NCBI GenBank assembly: GCA_023393825.1
Contig: JAEXBW010000071.1
Coordinates: forward strand, 1 to 6,365
DNA: 6,365 nt
Source of the DNA: Elusimicrobiota bacterium
Lineage (GTDB): Bacteria > Elusimicrobiota > Elusimicrobia > Elusimicrobiales > Elusimicrobiaceae
Direction: 5' to 3'
This document shows positions 1-5,494 of this stretch, in pieces. The notes under the pieces were generated by a model. That model did no database searches, was not told the origin of the DNA, and saw only the letters and a list, made by a program, of their open reading frames with translations. A program made the position numbers and the translations under genes. Position 1 is the stretch's first letter. Every line of letters starts with the position of its first letter.

Positions 1-59
1 TAGAAATCTTTAAGTTTATCAATATCTTCAGACCATAAAGCTATATGTGCTATTTGCAT
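1..59 (-). CDS. VOC (glyoxalase-like) family protein, N-terminal fragment
   Basis: Only the first 19 codons are in the window (MQIAHIALWSEDIDKLKDF), and the gene continues past the left edge. A short beta strand carrying HIAL, then an acidic stretch and a helix rich in K/L ending in DF, is the usual opening of vicinal-oxygen-chelate proteins such as glyoxalase I, bleomycin-resistance and dioxygenase relatives. In that family the first-strand His (here H5) is often a metal ligand. The ATG at 59-57 is preceded by AGGAG at a 5-nt spacing, which supports this start. It lies 8 bp after the pilin stop on the same strand, so the two are probably co-transcribed. The substrate cannot be told from this fragment, and the family call rests on a short N-terminus only. 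Confidence 0.55.
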   Translation of the reverse strand, partial: MQIAHIALWSEDIDKLKDF

Positions 60-64
60 AAAAA

Positions 65-69
65 CTCCT
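65..69 (-). promoter_or_regulatory. Ribosome binding site of the VOC gene, overlapping the pilin stop codon
   Basis: On the minus strand the pilin stop TAG (70-68) is directly continued as TAGGAG, so the AGGAG Shine-Dalgarno at 69-65 shares bases with the stop codon. The VOC start ATG (59-57) follows after 5 nt. This arrangement is typical of translational coupling: a ribosome finishing the pilin would sit at the next gene's initiation site. Confidence 0.6.
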
Positions 70-586
70 AATTGCCAAAGGTGTGATTGGGGTTATTAAT
101 GGCACAAGCATAAGCATCGCCAAACGCATACATATTTTCATGCCCGCAAACCGCCTGACAAGCACGTATTTTGACATCTGTTTTTGAAGAATATGGCATA
201 CCGCACATATCCACCCTGCGCCCTATTCCCAAATGACGCCATTCAAAAGTGATATAAATATTATCAGGCAAAACATATCCTATATACGCGCCTTGATAGT
301 ATTGTAATGACCAATTCTTTTTTACAGGTGGAATTTCTATATCAAGGACTTGATTAAGACCATCTCGCATGTCCCCTTCGGGGCGGGTGGGATAGGCCCC
401 ATTAGTAAGTCTATATCTTTCAAGGGCGGAATAAATTGTACCGAGTTGGGAAAGCGCTTCGGAAGCGCGGGCTTTTGTAACGGCAAGCTGATATTGCGGC
501 AGGGCTATGGCGGCAAGTATGCCGATGATAAGAACAACGACTAATAATTCTATAAGAGTAAATGCTTTTTTGTTAAAAAGTTTCAT
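68..586 (-). CDS. Type IV pilin-like / pseudopilin protein with class III signal peptide
   Basis: A 172-aa protein with a textbook prepilin N-terminus: a short basic leader MKLFNKKA, then FTLIELLVVVLIIGILAAIA. Predicted prepilin peptidase cleavage is after A8 (Ala instead of the commoner Gly at -1), giving mature F1 (F9) and the conserved Glu at +5 (E13). The hydrophobic helix to about residue 30 is followed by the QYQLAVTKARASEALSQL helix and a globular domain. That domain holds four cysteines (C128, C143, C147, C161) near the C-terminus, which could form disulfides. Family members assemble into type IV pili, type II secretion pseudopili or competence fibres at the inner membrane. No pilus assembly genes (ATPase, PilC, PilQ, peptidase) are here, so this is an orphan pilin whose exact role is unknown. 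The start at 586 has GGACGGAAGA just upstream (GGA at 596-594, 7 nt from the ATG). It is followed on the same strand by the VOC gene. Confidence 0.93.
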   Translation of the reverse strand: MKLFNKKAFTLIELLVVVLIIGILAAIALPQYQLAVTKARASEALSQLGTIYSALERYRLTNGAYPTRPEGDMRDGLNQVLDIEIPPVKKNWSLQYYQGAYIGYVLPDNIYITFEWRHLGIGRRVDMCGMPYSSKTDVKIRACQAVCGHENMYAFGDAYACAINNPNHTFGN

Positions 587-608
587 TCTTCCGTCCGCAC
601 ACTAATGT

Positions 609-691
609 ATTTTGCAAGGATTTCCGCCGACCGCTGAGATTGTATGATTTTGCCGTAAAATTAAGCGGGACAAATCATTTTGCAAGGATTT
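609..691. repeat. 15-bp direct repeat upstream of the pilin gene
   Basis: ATTTTGCAAGGATTT occurs exactly at 609-623 and again at 677-691, a 68-bp period. In the pilin's orientation it reads AAATCCTTGCAAAAT. Both copies lie within about 105 bp upstream of the pilin start, inside the 587-801 gene-free stretch. They could be paired regulator sites, or remnants of duplicated pilin flanks left by recombination among pilin paralogs. Sequence alone does not decide. Apart from these copies and the hairpin at 722-757, I see nothing gene-like in 587-801. Confidence 0.55.
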
Positions 692-721
692 TGGAATTAT
701 TTTTAATTTTATTTAAAATGA

Positions 722-757
722 GGTATACCGAGAGTCCCCGAAGAGGGGCGAGTATCC
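722..757. repeat. Imperfect inverted repeat (hairpin) between the CorA gene and the pilin gene
   Basis: A 36-nt potential hairpin in otherwise AT-rich DNA. The outer stem pairs GG(T)ATAC (722-728, one T bulged) with GTATCC (752-757). An asymmetric internal loop follows, then an inner stem CCCC (736-739) with GGGG (745-748) around a GAAGA loop. The left arm also contains the palindrome GGTATACC (722-729). On the minus strand it falls 45-80 nt after the corA stop, so it could act as a 3' end or terminator. However, the following tract (TCATTTTAAAT) is a poor U-run. On the plus strand T5 at 762-766 follows, but no plus-strand gene precedes it. A dispersed repeat element is an alternative. Confidence 0.4.
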
Positions 758-801
758 GAAATTTTTAAAAAATTAAAAAGAACGCAAAAGCCGCCGCAAA
801 A

Positions 802-1725
802 TTACCACTTGCGATATTTCCAATAGGTAACCATCGCCCACACAGAAAGCATAGCCAGCCCCATAACCATCCAAAAAGCGCCGGGGTGCTGGTGCATGGG
901 AATGGGAACGTTCATAGAAAACGCGCTAACAACAAAGGTAGGAACCATAATCCAAATGGTTATGGTATTAAGGCGTTTCATCAAAAGGTTTAAGTTATTG
1001 TTGACGATAGAAGCGCGGGCATCCATAAGGCCTGCCAAAATGTTGGAATAAATTTCTGCCTGTTTTTGGGACTGAGTATTTTCAATAATAATATCGTCAA
1101 GCATTTCGCGCGAGCGTTCGTCAAAGCCGACGCGGGCGGAAAAGTTGCGCAGTTTTTCAAACACAAAACCGTTGGCGGTAATTGCGCTTACGTAATACAC
1201 AAGGCTCTTTTCCAAACTGAAAAGGTTAAAAAGGTATTTATTATCAACGGATTCTGTCATCTTGTCTTCAATCTCTTCCGATATCATATTGATGACGCGC
1301 AAGTGTTCAAGGTAGTGGGTAATGGCATTGTAAATAATCTTTAAAAACACGTCGTGGAGGGATATTATATTATTAAAACGCTTGCCGATAAACAGCGGAA
1401 TATCTTCCATCATAACAATTACAAGTTTATCTTTAAAAAGGAACAAACCCATAGAGGCCACTTTAAATACAAGCTGGTCCTTGCCCGAATAATTGCGCGG
1501 ACGGTTTAAAATGACGGCGGTATGTTCGGGTTCGTTTTCCAAACGCGGAAGTTCTTCAGGGTCTAAGGAAGACGCTAAAGTATGTTCGTCTATCTTAAGT
1601 TCCTCGGTAAGATACTTTTGCTCGGCAGGGGTGGGGTCTACAAAAAGTAAAACGTCACAACTGGAGGCAGAGGCGGACACATCTTCCGCAATTTTTCCGT
1701 TTTTTATTAAGTAAGTTTTCTGCAT
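802..1725 (-). CDS. CorA-family divalent metal ion transporter with SMN in place of GMN
   Basis: A 307-aa protein with CorA (2-TM-GxN) architecture. It has a soluble N-terminal alpha/beta domain (about 1-130), a long helical stalk (about 130-252, including the QSQKQAEIYSNILAGLMDAR region and NNNLNLLMKRL), TM1 (about 253-270), a short loop and TM2 (about 283-301), then a basic tail YRKW. The family forms homopentameric inner-membrane channels for Mg2+ (also Co2+ or Ni2+, or Zn2+ export in some branches). The signature GMN at the end of TM1 is here S270-M271-N272, and the loop NVPIPMHQHPGAF lacks the MPEL found in the best-known members. It resembles the loop of other bacterial CorA-like proteins. 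Length is normal. The ATG has a strong GGAGGAG 6 nt upstream, and the gene lies 17 bp after the symporter stop, so it is the second gene of a two-gene operon. Metal specificity is not decidable from sequence. Confidence 0.92.
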   Translation of the reverse strand: MQKTYLIKNGKIAEDVSASASSCDVLLFVDPTPAEQKYLTEELKIDEHTLASSLDPEELPRLENEPEHTAVILNRPRNYSGKDQLVFKVASMGLFLFKDKLVIVMMEDIPLFIGKRFNNIISLHDVFLKIIYNAITHYLEHLRVINMISEEIEDKMTESVDNKYLFNLFSLEKSLVYYVSAITANGFVFEKLRNFSARVGFDERSREMLDDIIIENTQSQKQAEIYSNILAGLMDARASIVNNNLNLLMKRLNTITIWIMVPTFVVSAFSMNVPIPMHQHPGAFWMVMGLAMLSVWAMVTYWKYRKW

Positions 1726-1731
1726 TGCGCT

Positions 1732-1738
1732 CTCCTCC
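1732..1738 (-). promoter_or_regulatory. Strong ribosome binding site of the corA-like gene
   Basis: GGAGGAG on the minus strand lies entirely within the 17-bp gap after the symporter stop, 6 nt before the ATG at 1725. It fixes the start codon and fits a downstream gene of an operon. No room remains for a separate promoter in the gap. Confidence 0.75.
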
Positions 1739-1742
1739 GATA

Positions 1743-3074
1743 TTAAATATTTTCCGTTTCCTGCTTAATATATTTCTGCGTTTCTTTAAGAATATCATTT
1801 CTAAGCATAAAAATCATCACCAGATTTGGAACAGCCATAGCCGCCGTTATAAGCACAGCCAAAGCCCACGCCAACCTTGAAGAAGCCAGCGCGCCCAAAA
1901 ACATACAAATTATCCAAAATATTCTAAATGGTAAAATAACTTTGCCGCCGCCGATAAATTCTATAAATTTCTCGCCATAATAAGTCCAGCCTATTATGGT
2001 GGTGAAAGAGAATATTATAAGGCAGACTACAAGTATAAAACTGCCGCCGTACGGAATTGCGGCAAATGCGCTATTGCACAAATCGCCCGCAAATTTACTG
2101 CCGCTCTGCCAATCCCCCGCCAACAAAACTATAACACCTGTAAGCGTGCAAACGCAGGCAGTCCAAAATACGGAAGTACCCGCAACTAAACCTTGGCGAA
2201 CAGGGTTTTGCGTTTTGGCGGCCGCGGCTATAACGGAAGAACTGCCAAGGCCCGCCTCCGTCGTCATAACGCTGCGGCTTGCGCCAGAATACAGGGCCGC
2301 CATAATGCCCGCGCCCGCAACTCCGCCGCCAGCAGCCTTAAAAGAAAACGCACCCTTAAGTATCAGCCCGATTACATAAGGCACTTGCTCTATCTTAAGG
2401 ATAAATAAAACAACTGCGGCAAAAAGATATAACAAGCCCATAAAAGGCACCAGCAGTTCCGACGCGGCGGCAACGCCTTTTACGCCGCCCAAAACGATAA
2501 CCGCAACCGCGGCGGATACAATAAGCCCTACATAAACGGGATTTACGCCATAAGCGTCTTTAAGCACATCGGCAATGGCATTAACCTGCAACATTCCCCC
2601 GCCACTTAAAGCCATAAAAAGACCGCAGACGGCAAACACAATACCGAGCCACTTAAGTTTTAATACATTTTTTATAACGTACATCGGCCCGCCCACATAT
2701 TCCCCGCTTTCGTTTTGCGTGCGGTATTTTACCGCCAAAAGGCACTCGCCATACTTTGTGGCAAAGCCGAAAAAACCAAAAAACACCATCCAAAATACCG
2801 CACCCGGGCCGCCTGTGGCGATGGCGGTTGTCATACCCAAAATACTGCCTGTGCCGATAGTCGCACCCAAAGAAACCGCCAAAGCGGCAAAGTTGCTTAC
2901 CGCGCCTGCGGAATCATCTTTTTTTACCGAAAGTTTTATTGCTTTAAAAATATGTTTTTGTATAAATTTAAGCTTAAAAGTAAGGTAAAAGTGGGTTATA
3001 ACAAGCAGCAGTATCATGGGGTAGCCCCAGATAAAGCCGTTAACGGAATTTAATATATTTTCAAACAACTGCAT
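1743..3074 (-). CDS. AGCS family Na+ (or H+):alanine/glycine symporter
   Basis: A 443-aa polytopic inner-membrane protein matching the alanine or glycine:cation symporter family (Na_Ala_symp; AlsT/DagA/AgcS type), which imports small neutral amino acids with Na+ or H+. Visible signatures in order: the GTGSILGMTTAIATGGPGAV region (74-93), followed by FGFATKYGECLLAVKYR; GGPMYVI (128-134); LGGVKGVAAASELLVPFMG; GASRSVMTTEAGLGSSS (274-290), followed by AAAAKTQNPVRQGL; and TIIGWTYYGEKFIEF. Length is normal for the family. The usual GTGNI of this signature reads GTGSI here, with Ser77 for Asn. The start at 3074 is supported by AAAGGA (3090-3085) 10 nt upstream and by the familiar N-terminus with an early first helix (IWGYPMILLLVITHF). 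It is the first gene of an operon with the corA-like gene 17 bp downstream, and it diverges from the phosphorylase gene across a 61-bp gap. The exact amino acid is unknown. Confidence 0.95.
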   Translation of the reverse strand: MQLFENILNSVNGFIWGYPMILLLVITHFYLTFKLKFIQKHIFKAIKLSVKKDDSAGAVSNFAALAVSLGATIGTGSILGMTTAIATGGPGAVFWMVFFGFFGFATKYGECLLAVKYRTQNESGEYVGGPMYVIKNVLKLKWLGIVFAVCGLFMALSGGGMLQVNAIADVLKDAYGVNPVYVGLIVSAAVAVIVLGGVKGVAAASELLVPFMGLLYLFAAVVLFILKIEQVPYVIGLILKGAFSFKAAGGGVAGAGIMAALYSGASRSVMTTEAGLGSSSVIAAAAKTQNPVRQGLVAGTSVFWTACVCTLTGVIVLLAGDWQSGSKFAGDLCNSAFAAIPYGGSFILVVCLIIFSFTTIIGWTYYGEKFIEFIGGGKVILPFRIFWIICMFLGALASSRLAWALAVLITAAMAVPNLVMIFMLRNDILKETQKYIKQETENI

Positions 3075-3135
3075 TGTGGAAGTGTCCTTTTTTATATAGA
3101 ATTACCTAATAATTTTATCATTTTAGGGTACTGCT
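3075..3135. promoter_or_regulatory. Divergent intergenic region between the symporter and phosphorylase genes
   Basis: A 61-bp AT-rich gap must hold the start signals for both divergent genes. Toward the symporter, the minus strand shows AAAGGA (3090-3085) as ribosome binding site. A weak ATGATA, 17-nt spacer, TATATA promoter-like pair lies just upstream, though its predicted transcript start falls almost on the ribosome binding site. Toward the phosphorylase, AGGG (3125-3128) lies 7 nt before the ATG. No clear operator palindrome is seen. Exact promoter positions are uncertain. Confidence 0.4.
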
Positions 3136-3852
3136 ATGTTATACAACAAACAACAAAAACTTAAACACAAAGCTCTCTTTACCGCGCAGGATTTTTTGGC
3201 CCTGCAAAATATTACTTTGCCCCTCCCCCCAACCGTTATAATTATGCCTTACAGCGACAGCGCCTATATAAAACAAGTGTCCAAAAAGCACTACAAACTT
3301 TTTGCCGATATTGACGTAATAAGCGACAAACTTGCAGTTGTTTCCAACTTTGGCATAGGCGGGCCTATGACGGTTTTTCTGGCAGAGATGATTGCCGCCT
3401 GCGGCGTTAAAAACTTTGTTTTGCTGGGCATATCGGGCGGACTAAGCTCAACTTTAAATATAGATGACACAGTGCTTTGCACAGGCGCATTGTGCGACGA
3501 CGGTACATCTAAAGATTATTTTGCGGGGGAAGTTGCCCCCGCCTCCGCCGAACTTTGTGCCGCATTAGCCGCCGTTAACGCCAAAGAAAGCGGGCTTACC
3601 TGGACTACCGACAGCATCTTCCGCGAAACTAAAGAAGAAGTGGCCCATTATGCCAAAAACGGCGTTAAAACCGTGGAGATGGAAGCCGCCCCCCTGTTTG
3701 CTTTTGCAGACTATCAAAAGCTTAACGCCGCCGCCGTGTTTGTTATAAGCGATTTACTTACAGCGCAAGATTGGAAGCCGCATAAAGTAGCGCAAAAAAC
3801 AAACCGCGTCTTAACCGAAAATCTAAAGCTTATAATAAAGCTTTTGGGTTAA
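3136..3852 (+). CDS. Nucleoside phosphorylase (PNP/uridine phosphorylase, NP-I) family protein
   Basis: A 238-aa single-domain protein of the PNP_UDP_1 fold, whose members cleave the glycosidic bond of nucleosides with phosphate (or water in the nucleosidases). It shows GIGGP (73-77), the LLGISGGLS strand-turn (96-104), TWTTDSIFRET (155-165), the ribose-binding EMEAA motif (181-185) and ISD (204-206), whose Asp is at the position of the base-protonating Asp of purine enzymes. Length is typical. Unlike E. coli uridine phosphorylase, the N-terminal GDPxR loop is replaced by MPYSDSAY (37-44), and the Arg and Thr of RIGTTG are L96 and I99 here. The classical phosphate site is therefore largely missing. 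It may belong to a divergent subfamily or act as a hydrolase. The start ATG has AGGG 7 nt upstream. It stands alone on the plus strand, 28 bp from the convergent kinase gene, and no U-tract terminator is seen between them. Confidence 0.88.
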   Translation: MLYNKQQKLKHKALFTAQDFLALQNITLPLPPTVIIMPYSDSAYIKQVSKKHYKLFADIDVISDKLAVVSNFGIGGPMTVFLAEMIAACGVKNFVLLGISGGLSSTLNIDDTVLCTGALCDDGTSKDYFAGEVAPASAELCAALAAVNAKESGLTWTTDSIFRETKEEVAHYAKNGVKTVEMEAAPLFAFADYQKLNAAAVFVISDLLTAQDWKPHKVAQKTNRVLTENLKLIIKLLG

Positions 3853-3880
3853 AACGCGGCTCTTAAATTAAACTTAAAAC

Positions 3881-5344
3881 TTACTTTTTAACAACCTGCG
3901 CTTTTTTAAGTATGTCCCAGAATTCCTCTACAGTTTGAATTCTTTTTGCAGGGTCATCTTGTATTGCGCGGGCGACAAGGTCGTCCACTTCTTTAGGTAT
4001 CGTATTGGAAAATTCCGACGGAGGAACAACCCTTTTTGTATTTATATCAAAGCCTTTAACGCTCCACGGCACTTGGCCCACAAGCGCTTCGTACAGGCAA
4101 ACGCCGAGAGAATAAATATCTGATTGCCTGGTCATAAATCCTTTTTGCTGCTCGGGCGACATATAAGCAGGCGTACCTGCCACAGTGCGGGAATCCGTCT
4201 GTTTGCCGTCGGCAACTTTTTTGGCGACGCCAAAGTCCATCACCTTTGCTATGCCTGTGTCGGAAATCATAATATTACCCGGTTTTAAGTCGCAATGCAC
4301 AATATCATTGGCATGGGCGAAACTTAAACCTTTGCATACAGAGCCGAAAATTTCCTTAACTTCTTCAAACGGAATATAGCTGTCTATATCAAGTCTGGTT
4401 TCAAGCGTTTGGCCCTCTACATATTCAAATACAAGGTAAAGGCTGTTGGTGGTTTCTATAACTGTATAAATTTCCACTATGCACGGGTGGTGCAGCATGG
4501 CAACCATACGCGCTTCCGACAAAAACTGCTCGCGCACGTAATTGCTTTTTAAAAGTTCGGGTTTAATACGTTTTACGGCCACCTTGCGCTTAAGCACATT
4601 GTCGTAAGCCTCGTAAACCTTACCCATACCGCCTTCGCCCACCATGCGGATAAAGTGATATTGCTCTTTAATATTAACTTCTTTAAGGCGTTTGTCGTGA
4701 TCTTCGTGCGGGCGGGTGATTGCGCCGCGGTAGCGGAACATCATAAAAAGAATAATAACGGTTACAACACAAATTACATATACCAAAAACCAAGGCGGCA
4801 AAACCGACTGTTTTGATTTTTGGGCTGATTTCCTTTCCGCCAATTCCGCTGTTTTGGTTTTTAAAATAGTATCTTTAACGCTTTGCGCGCGGGAGGCCTT
4901 AGGGTTAAGTTTAAGCGCGGTATCAATATCTTCCGTAGCGCGCAGATAATCGCCTTTTTTATAATAAACAAAGCCGCGCGTTGTATAGGCTTCTACGTCG
5001 GAAGGACGCTTGGCTATCGCTTGCGAGGCATAGTAAAGGGCATTATCAAAATCTTCAAGTTTTTCGTACGAAAAAGCTAAAGCGGTATATACGCGCGGGT
5101 CGTCAACATTCTTATTTAAAAGTTCTAAGGCCAAGTCGCGCGCGGCAACATAATTTGTTTTTACCATTTCGGCTTGCACAAGGTCTAATTGGGCATTTAC
5201 ATCTTGGGGGAAAGCCTTTTCCTCCTGCGCGGAAGAGGAGCCTGCGGTATAACGACCCTCAATAATAATAGGCTTCGTTCCCTGTTGGGCAGGGCAAAGT
5301 GTAATAAGAAAGCAGGCTAAAACGGAAAGGAGGATACGTTTCAT
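3881..5344 (-). CDS. Transmembrane Ser/Thr protein kinase with exported N-terminal TPR domain
   Basis: A 487-aa protein with an N-terminal signal sequence (MKRILLSVLACFLITLC..AQ, hydrophobic 4-17). A short linker follows, then three TPRs: a degenerate one at about 49-82, and 83-116 and 117-150 with Y/L/A/Y/A/A/P at canonical positions. Next come a basic stretch (162-180), one TM helix (about 185-203) and a complete Hanks-type kinase domain (about 230-487). Kinase landmarks: glycine loop GEGGMGKV (236-243), K258 in VAVK, helix-C E277, catalytic H350-C351-D352 with K354 and N357, DFG 370-372, SPE 396-398, D409 and R468. The HRD Arg is Cys (TGC), a non-RD type; all residues required for catalysis remain. 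The activation loop has T383, S385, T387 and T391. The implied topology is TPR outside, kinase in the cytosol: a receptor-like layout. No Shine-Dalgarno precedes the ATG, but the signal sequence fixes this start. It is monocistronic here and divergent from the antiporter. Substrates are unknown. Confidence 0.93.
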   Translation of the reverse strand: MKRILLSVLACFLITLCPAQQGTKPIIIEGRYTAGSSSAQEEKAFPQDVNAQLDLVQAEMVKTNYVAARDLALELLNKNVDDPRVYTALAFSYEKLEDFDNALYYASQAIAKRPSDVEAYTTRGFVYYKKGDYLRATEDIDTALKLNPKASRAQSVKDTILKTKTAELAERKSAQKSKQSVLPPWFLVYVICVVTVIILFMMFRYRGAITRPHEDHDKRLKEVNIKEQYHFIRMVGEGGMGKVYEAYDNVLKRKVAVKRIKPELLKSNYVREQFLSEARMVAMLHHPCIVEIYTVIETTNSLYLVFEYVEGQTLETRLDIDSYIPFEEVKEIFGSVCKGLSFAHANDIVHCDLKPGNIMISDTGIAKVMDFGVAKKVADGKQTDSRTVAGTPAYMSPEQQKGFMTRQSDIYSLGVCLYEALVGQVPWSVKGFDINTKRVVPPSEFSNTIPKEVDDLVARAIQDDPAKRIQTVEEFWDILKKAQVVKK

Positions 5345-5351
5345 AATTATA

Positions 5352-5357
5352 GTTATA
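5352..5357 (-). promoter_or_regulatory. Candidate -10 element of the kinase gene (leaderless geometry)
   Basis: TATAAC (5 of 6 to consensus, minus strand) ends 7 nt before the kinase ATG, so transcription would begin at or within a base or two of the A of ATG. No good -35 lies 17 nt upstream. An alternative pair, TTGTAA (5385-5380), 17 nt, TAACAT (5362-5357), would give a leader of only about 5 nt. AT-richness makes chance matches likely. Confidence 0.3.
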
Positions 5358-5481
5358 TGTTAATATAAAAATTTGTTTATTACAATATAAATTATAGGGG
5401 AAAGCGCTTTTAAATCAATGGACTTAAGCTTATTTTACCCCTGCGACAGCAAATAAATTGCACAATCGCCCGCCAAATTTC

Positions 5482-5487
5482 TATTAT
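5482..5487 (+). promoter_or_regulatory. Candidate -10 element of the antiporter gene (leaderless geometry)
   Basis: TATTAT (5 of 6 to consensus) ends 7 nt before the ATG at 5495, with TTGCAC (5458-5463) 18 nt upstream as a weak -35. The predicted transcript start coincides with the start codon, and no Shine-Dalgarno precedes the ATG. The match is modest and the region AT-rich. Confidence 0.35.
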
Positions 5488-5494
5488 ATTTATT

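Larger units (their letters stand above)
5345..5494. promoter_or_regulatory. Divergent promoter region between kinase and antiporter genes
   Basis: A 150-bp AT-rich gap with no gene. It contains -10-like hexamers facing each way close to both start codons (separate entries) and a perfect palindrome AAAGCGCTTT (5401-5410). GGGGAAA (5397-5403) can also pair with TTTACCCC (5434-5441), with one bulged A, around that region. The palindrome sits between the two start regions and could be an operator or a cruciform. No regulator is identifiable from the window. Confidence 0.45.

Noticed and set aside
350..544. Plus-strand frame antisense to the pilin gene
   Set aside because: The pilin call on the other strand is unambiguous; this short frame has no ribosome binding site or recognisable content.
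777..803. Intrinsic terminator just after the corA-like stop codon
   Set aside because: The T-rich stretch on the minus strand looked promising, but the GC part (two CGCAAAA direct repeats) does not form an inverted repeat.
1996..2988. Several plus-strand open frames opposite the symporter gene
   Set aside because: They are the complement of a well-conserved AGCS gene, have no recognisable domain or Shine-Dalgarno, and overlap each other; they are shadow frames.
3825..3844. Inverted repeat AAAGCTT / AAGCTTT with 6-nt loop at the end of the phosphorylase gene, as a terminator
   Set aside because: It lies inside the coding sequence (the LKLIIKLL codons), is AT-rich and weak, and is followed by TGGG rather than a U-run.
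3881..5344. Lipoprotein signal (lipobox) at C11 or C17 of the kinase
   Set aside because: C17 is preceded by Leu at -1, and C11 leaves too short a hydrophobic region. Neither fits a standard lipobox, so an ordinary signal peptide or anchor is preferred.
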